Assembly: GCA_944389075.1 (NCBI GenBank)
Contig: CALXLA010000044.1
Coordinates: 1-64,000 of the forward strand
DNA: 64,000 nucleotides
Reading direction: 5' to 3'
Source of the DNA: an uncultured Spirochaetaceae bacterium
Lineage (GTDB): Bacteria > Spirochaetota > Spirochaetia > Sphaerochaetales > Sphaerochaetaceae
Part shown: in pieces, positions 35,204-44,456 of the stretch
Position numbering within the stretch: the stretch's first letter is position 1
Layout: the number at the start of each line of letters is the position of its first letter
The notes under the pieces: model-generated
The model's input: the letters and a program-made list of their open reading frames with translations, nothing else
Database searches by the model: none
Told to the model about the DNA's origin: nothing
Position numbers and translations under genes: made by a program

Positions 35204-35536
35204 ATGGATGTAGTTCTTAAACTCAGGATTGCGCTTGATAACGGAAGCATATTATTCGGACCGGGTTCCGAAGAGCTTTTCACGCTGATAAGCGAGACAG
35301 GCTCTGTCAGCCAGGCTGCAAAGAAAATGGGGCTGAGCCTTTCGAAGGCATGGAAGATCGTGAAGGATACGGAAGAAGTCTACGGCTCCCCTCTTGTCAT
35401 ATGCTCCCAGGGAGGAAAAGGCGGAGGAAAATCCGTACTGACAGATGATGCGGTCGAGCTTGTGGAGAAGTACAGGGAGCTCAGGCTTCATACTGAAAAG
35501 GAAGCTAACCGCAAGGCAAAGGAGCTTTTCGGATGA
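35204..35536 (+). CDS. ModE-like winged-helix regulator
   Basis: A 110-residue protein matching the N-terminal DNA-binding domain of ModE: FGPGSEELFTLISETGSVSQ then AAKKMGLSLSKAWKIVKDTE, with the wing GGKGGGKSVLTDDAVELVEKY. The molybdate-binding (MopI) domain is absent, as in one-domain ModE/MolR proteins. It overlaps the following permease gene by four bases, making it the first gene of the FecBCD-type import operon. This strengthens a molybdate or tungstate role. ATG 35204 lacks a good ribosome site, and the in-frame start at 35132 is an alternative. Confidence 0.8.
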   Translation: MDVVLKLRIALDNGSILFGPGSEELFTLISETGSVSQAAKKMGLSLSKAWKIVKDTEEVYGSPLVICSQGGKGGGKSVLTDDAVELVEKYRELRLHTEKEANRKAKELFG

Positions 35537-36531
35537 AGAAGCGCATCATCATAGCATTCATAATCATTTACATCGCAGTCTTCTTCATATCATTTTCAAT
35601 CGGAAGATTCCCGATAGGTCCTGTAGAGCTGATAAAGATCCTTCTTTCCAGAATACTGCCGATCAATGCGGACTGGACGCCGCAGGCTGAATCCGTGGTA
35701 TTCAATATAAGGCTTCCGAGAATACTGGCATCATCCCTTATAGGAGCGGCATTATCGCTCTCAGGGCTCATATTCCAGACAATCTTCAGAAACCCGATGG
35801 TATCGCCGGATGTCCTCGGAGCATCAGCAGGCGCAGGATTCGGGGCATCGCTGGCAATACTTCTGGGACTCAGCAGCCTTGGCATCTCAGCGGTGTCGTT
35901 CATAGCAGGACTTGCCGCAGTCTCCATTGTCTGGCTTATAGGAAAGACAGTTAAGGGCAACCAAGTCCTGGGGCTTGTCCTTGGCGGAATTATGGTCTCT
36001 TCGATATTCCAGTCAGCAACGAGCTTCGTAAAACTTGTGGCAGACACTGACAACCAGCTTCCTGCCATCACCTACTTCCTCATGGGATCTCTTGCAGGGG
36101 CAGGTACTGAAGAGCTGAAGATCATAATACTGCCGATAGTGCTCTCATCAGCTGTGATGATTCTCCTTTCCTGGCGGATTGATATTCTCTCGCTGTCAGA
36201 GGAAGAAGCAATGTCCCTCGGGATAAACACATCCGCGATAAGGGGAATCGCTATTGTCGCGGCATCGCTTATGACTGCATCAGCTGTGGCTGTATCAGGA
36301 GTCATAGGCTGGGTAGGCCTTGTGATACCTCATATAACAAGGATGATTGCAGGGACAGAAGCCAGAGTCACATTCCCATCATCCATGTTATTGGGTGCTG
36401 CATTCCTTACTGCAGTCGATACCATCAGCAGGACAATCTCGACATCTGAAATACCGATTGGCATACTCACATCTTTCATAGGGGCTCCATTCTTCCTCTA
36501 TCTGATAATCAGGGAGGGCCGGAGAGCATGA
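35533..36531 (+). CDS. FecCD-type ABC importer permease
   Basis: Membrane subunit of the iron-siderophore/B12/MolBCA type II importer group, 332 residues and about ten helices. Family blocks are IRLPRILASSLIGAALSLSG, FRNPMVSPDVLGASAGAGFG and VSGVIGWVGLVIPHITRM. It lies between ModE-like and ATPase genes with four-base overlaps on both sides. With the regulator it most resembles molybdate/tungstate importers of the MolBCA kind; haem, cobalamin or siderophore uptake remain possible. Confidence 0.93.
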   Translation: MKKRIIIAFIIIYIAVFFISFSIGRFPIGPVELIKILLSRILPINADWTPQAESVVFNIRLPRILASSLIGAALSLSGLIFQTIFRNPMVSPDVLGASAGAGFGASLAILLGLSSLGISAVSFIAGLAAVSIVWLIGKTVKGNQVLGLVLGGIMVSSIFQSATSFVKLVADTDNQLPAITYFLMGSLAGAGTEELKIIILPIVLSSAVMILLSWRIDILSLSEEEAMSLGINTSAIRGIAIVAASLMTASAVAVSGVIGWVGLVIPHITRMIAGTEARVTFPSSMLLGAAFLTAVDTISRTISTSEIPIGILTSFIGAPFFLYLIIREGRRA

Positions 36532-37298
36532 CAATAAGCGCAGAGAACATCTCATTCTCATATAGTAAAGAGAAAATCCTCGATGATATCTCATTCACAC
36601 TTCCCTCTTCATCGCTTACTGCCCTTCTCGGACGGAATGGCGCTGGAAAATCAACGCTGATGAGAATCATGATGGGATTCCTCAAGCCTGACAGCGGCAG
36701 GATCCTGATCGATAATCAGTCACTTGATGAACTCAAGCCTAAGGAAAGAGCCCTGAAGATCGCATACATCCCCCAGTTCTCGCCTATAGCCTATCCGCAC
36801 ACCGTAAGGAATCTCGTACTTATGGGCCGTGCGCCATCGCTTCCGCTATTCGCAAAGCCCGGGAAGAAAGACGAGGAAATTGCAGATAAAGTGCTATCCG
36901 ATCTCGGGATAAGCCATCTTTCATCAAGACCGATTGATGAGATATCCGGAGGGGAAAGGCAGCTTGCGATCATAGCAAGGGCTCTTGTACAGGATGCAGG
37001 GATACTTCTACTTGATGAACCTGCTTCATCTCTTGATTACGGGAATCAGCTGAAAGTGCTTGAGACGCTCTCAACCCTAAAGGATAAAGGCTATACCCTG
37101 CTCTTCACGACGCATAGCCCGGATCAGGCCTTGATGGCATCGACATCACTGATGCTGATGGATGAGAACGGAAAGATTGAGATGACAGACAAAGAGCATC
37201 TGGAAGAAGAACGGCTGTCCAGGCTTTACGGAAGGAAGCTCCATATAAGCCGGATCTTCACAGGAAGAAACGAGAGGATGACATGCGTTCCGGAATGA
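36528..37298 (+). CDS. FecE-type ABC importer ATPase
   Basis: A 256-residue ATPase. Walker A is GRNGAGKSTLM (near residue 36), the Q-loop QFSPIAYPHTV, the signature ISGGERQL and Walker B ILLLDEPASSLDYG, followed by the switch histidine in TTHSPDQA. All catalytic residues are present. It is coupled to the permease upstream and overlaps the methyltransferase by 16 bp. Confidence 0.95.
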   Translation: MTISAENISFSYSKEKILDDISFTLPSSSLTALLGRNGAGKSTLMRIMMGFLKPDSGRILIDNQSLDELKPKERALKIAYIPQFSPIAYPHTVRNLVLMGRAPSLPLFAKPGKKDEEIADKVLSDLGISHLSSRPIDEISGGERQLAIIARALVQDAGILLLDEPASSLDYGNQLKVLETLSTLKDKGYTLLFTTHSPDQALMASTSLMLMDENGKIEMTDKEHLEEERLSRLYGRKLHISRIFTGRNERMTCVPE

Positions 37299-37954
37299 AG
37301 TGGTGGACAGAAAAGAAAATAGAATGGTACCGGAGGGCCTCAGAGGAAAGCCTTTGCCACAGACAGCTTGCTTCTGTTCTTGAAAGGCATCTTATAAAGG
37401 AACTGAACATACTCGAGCTTGGCTGCGGGCTGGGATATGAGGCTGAGATACTGGCGGATGATGGCTATATGATAAAAGCCGCGGATACCGATGAGATGGT
37501 ACTTCAGGAAGCATACCGGCGCTCAGGCAAGAATATCTACATCAATCTAGATGCATACGGCCCGCTTCCATATCCTGATCAGATACTGATGATATCATTC
37601 GGTCATCTTGACTTGCCAGATTCAGTCAGGCATTTCCTGTCTTATACAAAAAGGATTGTCACTGCGGTTCCGCATCACAACAGCCAGGGATTCCAGACAA
37701 GGGAAAACAAGATCTCCAGAATACTCAAGGCAATAGATGAAGCAGGTGCTGAATACGAAGAGGAGATCATAGTACTGGATTTCAGCCAGCCTCTTCTCTC
37801 GCTGAGTGATGCGGAGGAATACATATCAGCATGCTATCCGGAAGAGCATAAGGAAAGGCTTCTGAAGCTTGTGGAAGAGAATGATGGAAAATACCCATAC
37901 ATTCTCAGGAACCGCAAGGAATTCTCAATACTGACAATCACATCGGAGGAATAA
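37283..37954 (+). CDS. Class I SAM-dependent methyltransferase in importer operon
   Basis: A 223-residue methyltransferase-fold protein. The SAM motif LELGCGLGYEAEILADDGY starts near residue 38, and motif II KAADTDEMV follows. The methyl acceptor is unknown. Its place between the ATPase and binding-protein genes, with 16-bp and 1-bp overlaps, shows it belongs to the operon and suggests it acts on the imported ligand or its chelator. ATG 37283 follows GAGAGG; ATG 37295 overlapping the stop is an alternative. Confidence 0.85.
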   Translation: MRSGMKWWTEKKIEWYRRASEESLCHRQLASVLERHLIKELNILELGCGLGYEAEILADDGYMIKAADTDEMVLQEAYRRSGKNIYINLDAYGPLPYPDQILMISFGHLDLPDSVRHFLSYTKRIVTAVPHHNSQGFQTRENKISRILKAIDEAGAEYEEEIIVLDFSQPLLSLSDAEEYISACYPEEHKERLLKLVEENDGKYPYILRNRKEFSILTITSEE

Positions 37955-38967
37955 TGAGGAAAATAACAGTTCTGCTTATCGCAATGCTTATGACAACAAC
38001 AGTTTATGCTGCAGTATTCACAGATTCTCTTGGACGCAGCGCTGAACTGTCTGACAAGATAGAGAGAATCGTACCATCAGGCAATCTTTCCCAGATGGCA
38101 CTCTACTCCGCAGCACCAGAGATGATGACTGGCTGGTCGCAGAGATTATCCGGAAGCGCTGAGAAGTATTTCCAGCAGGATACTGTGAATCTTCCTGTAT
38201 TCGGGACATTCTATGGAAGGAAAGCAAATCTCAACAAAGAGGCTCTTATGGCCGCTGATCCTGATGTCGTGATAGATATGGGAGAGATAAAGGGAAATCC
38301 TGAGTCGATGATACAGGATCTTGACTCGCTCTCTGAGGATATCATGATACCGGTGATCTTCATCGAGGCATATCTAGAGAATACACCTGAGGTATACAGG
38401 ACACTTGGAAAGCTTCTTGGAAAGGAAGATACAACAGAACCGCTTGCTGTTTTTGCTGAGGATGCGCTCCAAATGGCAGAGAAAGCAAGGAAGGAAATAA
38501 AGGAACCGGTAAGCGTGTACTACTCAGCATCCCCTGATGGTCTTGAGGCAATTCCTGAAGGAAGCTTCCATGGAGAAGTGATTGAGATTGTAGGTGCGGA
38601 GAATGCAGTACCTTCATCATTCATCACAGATAAAAACACGATATCCATGGAAGAGCTGTACATACTGAATCCTGATGTCATTCTTCTTGGAAATGAGGAT
38701 GCATACAAGGAAGTGATGGGTAGCAGTCTCTGGAGGAACCTTGACGCGGTGAAGAACGGAAAAGTGTATCTTATTCCTTCTGAACCATACTCCTTCATAG
38801 ATAATCCACCAGCGACAAATAGGCTCATAGGCATATACTGGCTCGGCAATCTTCTCTATCCTGAGCTCTACCCTGTGGATATCATAGAAAAGACCCAGAA
38901 ATACTACAGCCTGTTCTACAGATATGATCTCAGTCGTGAACAAGCTGAATCGATACTGAGGATTTAA
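37954..38967 (+). CDS. FecB/BtuF-like periplasmic binding protein
   Basis: Cluster-A-II type binding protein of 337 residues. Residues 1-20 are a signal peptide ending VYAAV. Domain 1 starts FTDSLGRSAELSDKIERIVPSG; the linker helix lies near residue 165; domain 2 carries SFHGEVIEIVGAENA and LNPDVILLGNE. It is the last gene of the operon, starting on the last base of the methyltransferase stop (TAATG), and is followed by a strong terminator. The ligand is inferred as molybdate/tungstate from the ModE-like gene. Confidence 0.9.
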   Translation: MRKITVLLIAMLMTTTVYAAVFTDSLGRSAELSDKIERIVPSGNLSQMALYSAAPEMMTGWSQRLSGSAEKYFQQDTVNLPVFGTFYGRKANLNKEALMAADPDVVIDMGEIKGNPESMIQDLDSLSEDIMIPVIFIEAYLENTPEVYRTLGKLLGKEDTTEPLAVFAEDALQMAEKARKEIKEPVSVYYSASPDGLEAIPEGSFHGEVIEIVGAENAVPSSFITDKNTISMEELYILNPDVILLGNEDAYKEVMGSSLWRNLDAVKNGKVYLIPSEPYSFIDNPPATNRLIGIYWLGNLLYPELYPVDIIEKTQKYYSLFYRYDLSREQAESILRI

Positions 38968-38998
38968 CAATCTTTGAGATATTGATATTCTCAACAAA

Positions 38999-39027
38999 CG
39001 GCGGACAATGTCCGCCGCTTTTATTTC
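38999..39027 (+). terminator. Terminator of the ModE-FecBCD operon
   Basis: CGGCGGAC-AAT-GTCCGCCG (38999-39006, 39010-39017) is followed by CTTTTATTT. The stem is GC-rich and perfect. Confidence 0.93.
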
Positions 39028-39258
39028 AGACTTTCCCAAGAAATTTCATTATAGGCATATATCTTAGTTTTCACATATAGAAGAATACTCGTTTATTTTA
39101 TGGAAACGAACTGCAACACTTAGTCTTTGACTGGAACTGATTTCTCATACAGATGCTCCGGTATTATGTCACTACTGAACATTATATGAATATTTTCTTT
39201 TTATTCTGACAATATCTGTCATACATGGAAGATATCCTGCTCATATGGAGAAAAAATT

Positions 39259-41520
39259 ATGAGCTTTGTTCATCTTCATTGCCACACGGACTATTCTTTC
39301 GGAGATTCCACAGCACGGATTGAAGACTACATAGAGTCTGCCAGAAAAGCAGGAATGAAAATACTCGCAATCTCTGACAGCAACAGCATTGCAGGGGCAA
39401 TCAGATTTGCTGAGTCATGCATCGATGCAGATATAAAACCGATAATAGCAGCTGAGCTGTCAACCTGTTTAGGAAATATCATATGCATTGCCATGAATAA
39501 CAGAGGATTGAACAGTCTATCAAGACTGATTAATCTCTCCAGCAGTCTAATCACTGCGAAAGACCTGAAGAATAATAATGAAGGCCTGATCTGCCTTTCC
39601 GGATATCTTGCAGGAAAGCTAACACAGAAAATACTGGCAGATGATATTGCTGAAGCAAAATCTATCGCACTCTGGTTCAAGGAAGTTTTTGCTGACAGAT
39701 TCTACCTTGAAATGCAAGATCATGGTAAAGACGAAGACAGGAAAGTTCTTCCCTCGATAAAAGCAATATCCGAAGAACTCGGAATAGAAACTGTATGCAC
39801 GAATGATATCCACTATATCAAAAGCGAAGATGCTGATGCCTATAATACTCTTTGCTGCATCAAAAATGGCAGCATGAAGGATCTTCCATTGGAAAGCGGG
39901 GAATACTATTTCAAATCTCCTGAACAGATGGAAGAGCTCTTTTCCTGGTGCCCGGAAGCAGTTGAGAATACTTCCAGAATTGCAGACAGATGCAATATTG
40001 ACTTTGCTTCATATTTGCAGATGCAGCAGGAATACCCTTACACAGATGGTCATGAATCCGCAGACCTGCTTGTAAAGCTTGTCAATCAAGGCATCGAGAA
40101 TCGGTATCCAGTAGTCACAGACACAATCAGACAGCGTATTGATGCTGAATTAAAGGTGATCATAGAAAGGGGCTATTCAGATTACTTCATGATTATCCAT
40201 GATCTTGTCACCTGGGCCAGAAGAAAAGGCATAGTATTCTCCCCTGGTCTGGGTCATTCCGTCAGCTCGATTGTCTGCTATATACTGGAAATCACAGATA
40301 TCGATCCTATCGAGTATGGTCTTGTTTTCGAGAGATTCATCAAACAAGATACGCAATTGGGAATCACTACCATTTTGGAAGTGGACGAAGACGGATTCCC
40401 GATGATACTCAGATATCTGAATATAAAATACGGAAACCAGAATCTTGCGTATACCAACCGCTTTTACACAAAACATGATATTTCATCTGCAGCAAGACTC
40501 ATCGCTCCAGCATATGGCAATCCTGATTTATCATGGCTTACGAACGAAACGACAGACATGCTTGAGAAGAAAATCAAAATGCAGAATTGCTTCAGCGATA
40601 ATAAAATCCAGCATGCTGATTCTTTTGTTTCAAGTGTCATGAAAATCATAGGGTTAATCAATGGCTACAAACTGGATTCATACCCCACAATGACAATCTG
40701 CAGGCTTAAAGACAGACATCTGCCTATGCATGATAATCCGGACTTCGATCTGCCGATCATCCAATATGACTGGTTCTTAAACCTGCTGGTTTTCGAAATC
40801 CGTCCTGCTAGGAATCAGCAGATAATCAGACATGCAGAGAAGATAATCAGGTTCATGTATGATTCTGATTTCGATATCAGGAAAATCAACATGTCTGATG
40901 CAAAGACTTTTGCACTCATCAATTCTGGAGACGATAGCCATGGATGGGGAATATTCACTCCGTTCATCGATATCATCCCATCTGCAGAAGAATTCTATAT
41001 ATTCGATGATTGCGAGTTTTTCCTGAAGGAAGAACTGATGAAACTAAAGCCACAGTCCATCAGGGATCTGGCTGTTTCGGCATTACTTGCCTCTAATCTT
41101 TCTCCTATATCAGTTGAAGAATATCTGAAAAAAGAAGAAATCGCAAATCAGGAAAAAGCTAAGATCCTTGAAGAGACAAATGGGCATATACTCTATACCG
41201 AACAGTTTATACAGGCAATTCAGCTCATCCATGGAGTTACACTGCCTTTCAGCGAATCTTTAGTCAGAGGATTCAATAAGAAAAAAGCTTCAGAACTGAA
41301 AGCTCTTCATGATAGATTCAAGACAATAGCGAAGGATAACGGAATGGATTCCGATACAGCTGAAAAGATCTTCTATACATACCTGTATGAATCAGATAAA
41401 TATACGAACAGTAAGGAAGTATTCATTCCCTGTGCAATGGTTGTTTATCAGCTTGGCTTCATCAAGGCAAATTATCCTGATGTGTTTCAGACTGCTCTGT
41501 CAAAGTTCTGTGACAAATGA
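39259..41520 (+). CDS. DnaE-like protein with lost polymerase active site
   Basis: A 753-residue relative of DNA polymerase III alpha (DnaE, usually about 1100-1200). PHP domain: starts HLHCHTDYSFGDS, keeps FYLEMQDHG and TNDIHY, but has ISDSNSI where ITDHGN is usual. Palm: GPGRGSAAGS has become SPGLGHSVSS; PDIDxDF, carrying two catalytic aspartates, has become ITTILEVDEDGF; and KFDFLG, the third, has become VFEIRP. Fingers: HILYTEQFIQAIQLIHGV and RGFNKKKASELKAL match, but GFNKSH is lost. It ends after the fingers, lacking clamp-binding and OB domains. The frame is intact over 2.2 kb, so it is maintained, probably as a non-catalytic factor. Start after GGAG. Confidence 0.85.
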   Translation: MSFVHLHCHTDYSFGDSTARIEDYIESARKAGMKILAISDSNSIAGAIRFAESCIDADIKPIIAAELSTCLGNIICIAMNNRGLNSLSRLINLSSSLITAKDLKNNNEGLICLSGYLAGKLTQKILADDIAEAKSIALWFKEVFADRFYLEMQDHGKDEDRKVLPSIKAISEELGIETVCTNDIHYIKSEDADAYNTLCCIKNGSMKDLPLESGEYYFKSPEQMEELFSWCPEAVENTSRIADRCNIDFASYLQMQQEYPYTDGHESADLLVKLVNQGIENRYPVVTDTIRQRIDAELKVIIERGYSDYFMIIHDLVTWARRKGIVFSPGLGHSVSSIVCYILEITDIDPIEYGLVFERFIKQDTQLGITTILEVDEDGFPMILRYLNIKYGNQNLAYTNRFYTKHDISSAARLIAPAYGNPDLSWLTNETTDMLEKKIKMQNCFSDNKIQHADSFVSSVMKIIGLINGYKLDSYPTMTICRLKDRHLPMHDNPDFDLPIIQYDWFLNLLVFEIRPARNQQIIRHAEKIIRFMYDSDFDIRKINMSDAKTFALINSGDDSHGWGIFTPFIDIIPSAEEFYIFDDCEFFLKEELMKLKPQSIRDLAVSALLASNLSPISVEEYLKKEEIANQEKAKILEETNGHILYTEQFIQAIQLIHGVTLPFSESLVRGFNKKKASELKALHDRFKTIAKDNGMDSDTAEKIFYTYLYESDKYTNSKEVFIPCAMVVYQLGFIKANYPDVFQTALSKFCDK

Positions 41521-41539
41521 TTAATATCCACAAAAATCA

Positions 41540-41575
41540 GGCTCTTGCATGGTACAATTGCAAGGGCCTTTATCG
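41540..41575 (+). terminator. Terminator after the DnaE-like gene
   Basis: GGCTCTTGCA (41540-41549) pairs with TGCAAGGGCC (41559-41568), one G-T pair, then TTTAT follows. The gene is therefore a single-gene unit. Confidence 0.75.
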
Positions 41576-41725
41576 GAAAACCATATAAATGATACTTCCT
41601 AATTCGGAAGTTTCTTAGGATCAATCTAAGTCCGCCAATTTATGCTCGCCTTTTAATCGTCTACTAGCTCAGATTATTGTACTCATGTTTATAAATAAAC
41701 TTATAATCATACGAAGAAGGTCGAT

Positions 41726-43387
41726 ATGATTGTAAAAGAAATATTCTCAAATAATGGAATCCATTTACACTACAAATACTTTGGAATAACAGATTTTGCT
41801 ACTTATTTTGAATTAAATTCATTATTAGAACATTTGCCTTTTGTTATTGATACTATTTCAAAACTTGAATTAACATGTCTGGATACAATAGATAATTTAA
41901 AAGATTTTATATTCATAAAGAAAATCTCTTTGTTTGCTGAAATTAAGAGTCAAATAAAACATGATTATCAACAGGATTTTGGATACTTACTAAAATACAC
42001 AAATAATATACTTAATAATTTTACAAAAAAAGACATAATAAAGTGCATCAATCAATCATATCAGGATTTTTTTACAGAGAAAGATAATTATGATGATTTC
42101 TATTCAGTCATTTTCGATTATATGATATCTTTTCAGACAGGAATATCCAAAAAAGTTTTTTTGCTATTTGCAAAGAAAAAGAAGAACTATATTCTAAATA
42201 ACTTTGGAAAACTCGGATCAATAAAATACAACATTGAATTCTTTAACGAGATTCTCCCTCCTTCTTTCAGTTTAAAAGAAGCTAAAGAACTTGGTCTGAA
42301 TCGAGTATTCTCAATATTCTCAAATATCTTAACAGATAAACTCTCACCTTTTAAAGAAAATATAAACATCTTCTTAGATAGGATCATCAATGAAGAAATT
42401 GAAATATTAAATAACGAACAAACCGTAATTACTAACATTATGCATATTGAAAGTGAATATCGTATAATACTATCCTTTTTAAAGAAAATTAAACATCATA
42501 GGACTTTTCAACTCCAAAAATACCAGAATCACATCAATTCGATTCTAGATAATCATCTTTTAAATCATGGTCAATCTTTTTCATTTACATTGCAAATTCA
42601 GGAAATCCTAATGGAAATAAAGAATATAGAAAACTGGCAATTGAAAATATTAATGTTAACCCATGAATATAGAGAAATTGATAAAAAATTCAGAAGCATT
42701 CTCTCGTGCAAGTCCAAAGGAAAACAACACATAATAGATTATGTATCAAGCAATATACCTACAAATGAATATTTTACTTTTTCACATCAGCAATTTCTAG
42801 AATTAATATATATTAATGGGGCAGCAATAATTCAAAGTCTTTGGCATGATTCTGAATTATATCCATCACTTAAAACATGGTATAGATCAATACTGATAGC
42901 TATTGATGAATCAATTGAAAGTGGCGAAAATTTAGCGGATGATATTAATATTGCATTTGCTTTATTGGATTGTATTTTACTTGGAAACAATAAAGATCAA
43001 GATTTATTGATAGCCAATTCCTATGGCGCTTGTATATTTATATGTGCAATGATTGAAAAGCTTTTAAGAGTTATATTCATTGATATTAATTCATTCAAAG
43101 GTATTTATGTTCCAGTTGAATACATACAATTAGGTTCTTTATTAAATTCACTTGAGATAAAAAATATATTAGGAGAAAATCATACAAAAACACTTTTATT
43201 CTATTTAGGACATGCCGATGCAGAACATATTGGATATAATATTCGTAATTCATTGGCACATTTAACAGAATACAATCTGAAAAATATAACACCACTTCAA
43301 GCTTGCAGCCTTTTTTATATTTATACCGATATTTTAAATTCCATAATGCTCAATAGATTCTATTCAGATCACTATATTCCAGAATAA
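41726..43387 (+). CDS. AT-rich unknown protein with C-terminal HEPN-like motif
   Basis: I do not recognise this 553-residue protein as a whole. It is far more AT-rich than all neighbours, with many Asn, Ile, Lys and Phe codons, so it was probably acquired recently. It appears mainly helical and has no signal peptide. Near the C-terminus GYNIRNSLAHLTEYNL gives RNSLAH, an Rx4H pattern found in HEPN ribonuclease domains and in DUF4209-like proteins, followed by a long helix. It could be an abortive-infection RNase. ATG 41726 follows GAAGG with TATAAT at 41702-41707. It lies just outside the guaA-end repeat. Confidence 0.6.
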   Translation: MIVKEIFSNNGIHLHYKYFGITDFATYFELNSLLEHLPFVIDTISKLELTCLDTIDNLKDFIFIKKISLFAEIKSQIKHDYQQDFGYLLKYTNNILNNFTKKDIIKCINQSYQDFFTEKDNYDDFYSVIFDYMISFQTGISKKVFLLFAKKKKNYILNNFGKLGSIKYNIEFFNEILPPSFSLKEAKELGLNRVFSIFSNILTDKLSPFKENINIFLDRIINEEIEILNNEQTVITNIMHIESEYRIILSFLKKIKHHRTFQLQKYQNHINSILDNHLLNHGQSFSFTLQIQEILMEIKNIENWQLKILMLTHEYREIDKKFRSILSCKSKGKQHIIDYVSSNIPTNEYFTFSHQQFLELIYINGAAIIQSLWHDSELYPSLKTWYRSILIAIDESIESGENLADDINIAFALLDCILLGNNKDQDLLIANSYGACIFICAMIEKLLRVIFIDINSFKGIYVPVEYIQLGSLLNSLEIKNILGENHTKTLLFYLGHADAEHIGYNIRNSLAHLTEYNLKNITPLQACSLFYIYTDILNSIMLNRFYSDHYIPE

Positions 43388-43650
43388 AGATGATTGCCAT
43401 TTCTTAAAAAAAACAACGGCTCTGTCTGGAACGTAATTCCCCCTTAGGAGTTGTTAACAACTTCTACAATCTCATCTTTTTATATAATTCTATTTCACGG
43501 ATAATCGCAGAAAATAATCTTAACTTATTATGTATAATAGAATTGAAGATTCTAATCAGATAATAGAAATAATACATATACCAGTCTTAAAATTTCCAAT
43601 GGTAGTAATTTTGCACAAAAGTCCAAATAATAGTTATATCTGACACAAAA
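43388..43650. other. AT-rich intergenic stretch left of the guaA-end repeat
   Basis: No gene or clear terminator is seen. Base composition is as AT-rich as the preceding gene, so it belongs with that acquired block. Confidence 0.5.
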
Positions 43651-43721
43651 AATCGTTATAAAACAATTCCTTGCAATATAACGATTCTCCTAATAGCGAT
43701 AAAATCAAATCATTCCCACTC
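43651..43721 (-). repeat. Left 71-bp direct repeat: copy of guaA 3' end and terminator (att site)
   Basis: These bases match 56245-56315 with 3 mismatches in 71 and include a copy of the last guaA codons and stop (GAGTGGGAATGA on the minus strand). The hairpin AATCGTTAT/ATAACGATT is perfect and followed on the minus strand by TTTTTTG, so this copy holds a complete terminator and looks like the original chromosome end. Duplication of a gene 3' end is the footprint of site-specific integration. Confidence 0.85.
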
Positions 43722-43846
43722 AATAATTTCATTGTCTCATACACTATTTATGGTGTCATAGAATCTCAAATAAACACTATATATCTCATTCATCTCACAA
43801 GTATCAGATGGTTCAGGAATTTTTGGGGCCAAATCTGGGTCAGGCA

Positions 43847-44146
43847 TTAAGCTTCACCATTATTGGGGATGCGAGTAGGCACGAGAGTGTAACCTATTGC
43901 ATTCAGTATCTTACATACTGTAGCAAAAGAAGGATTGCCATTCGGAGAAAGTGCCTTATAAAGTCCTTCTCTGGTAATTCCCGCTTCTTTTGCAGTCTTT
44001 GTCATACCTTTTGCTCTTGCTACTGTATCTATCGCTTTGATAAGCGCAGCAGAATCATTCTCCTTTGCCACCTCATTAAGATAAAGAGTCTGAAGCTCAT
44101 CAGTATCAAGGTATTCAGCTGCATCAAATTTAGTCAGTTTCTCCAT
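43847..44146 (-). CDS. HigA-like antitoxin (putative addiction module antidote)
   Basis: A 99-residue helix-turn-helix antitoxin. The N-terminus KLTKFDAAEYLDTDELQ and the HTH KGMTKTAKEAGITREGLYKAL, SPNGNPSFATVCKILNAIG, are those of the addiction-module antidote family. I chose ATG 44146, seven bases after AAGGAG. It overlaps the toxin gene by 17 bp, and the toxin is first, as in HigBA-type systems. It should neutralise the toxin and repress the shared promoter. Confidence 0.93.
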   Translation of the reverse strand: MEKLTKFDAAEYLDTDELQTLYLNEVAKENDSAALIKAIDTVARAKGMTKTAKEAGITREGLYKALSPNGNPSFATVCKILNAIGYTLVPTRIPNNGEA

Positions 44147-44438
44147 CTTCATACTCCTTTGCAAGTTTCTTTGCTGTCTTTATATCATCACTCTGCGTTT
44201 TCTTATCTCCACCAACAAGAAGGATGATAATCTCTGAACTGCGGTCCATGAAATACACGCGGTATCCACTCCCTACATCAATCCGAAGTTCAAAAACCTT
44301 ATCACCAACGAACTTCGAATCTCCGAAATTACCTTGCTCAAGCCTTTCAATCCTGCGCGCTATTGCAACCTTAGCTAAGTTATCCTTCAACTTTCTAAAC
44401 CACTTTGCAAAACGCTCAGTTTGTAAGACTTCTTTCAT
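44130..44438 (-). CDS. RelE/HigB-type toxin
   Basis: A 102-residue mRNA-interferase-like toxin of the addiction-module killer family: FAKWFRKLKDNLAKVAIARRI, then GDSKFVGDKVFELRIDVGSGYRVYF and the C-terminal GGDKKTQSDDIKTAKKLA. The basic loop RIDVGSGYRVYF is the usual catalytic strand. No Shine-Dalgarno is seen; TACACT lies six bases before ATG 44438, with TTGACT 17 bases further up, so the toxin mRNA may be leaderless, a way to keep its translation low. Confidence 0.93.
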   Translation of the reverse strand: MKEVLQTERFAKWFRKLKDNLAKVAIARRIERLEQGNFGDSKFVGDKVFELRIDVGSGYRVYFMDRSSEIIILLVGGDKKTQSDDIKTAKKLAKEYEDGETD

Positions 44439-44456
44439 GCTTATAGTGTAAACCAT

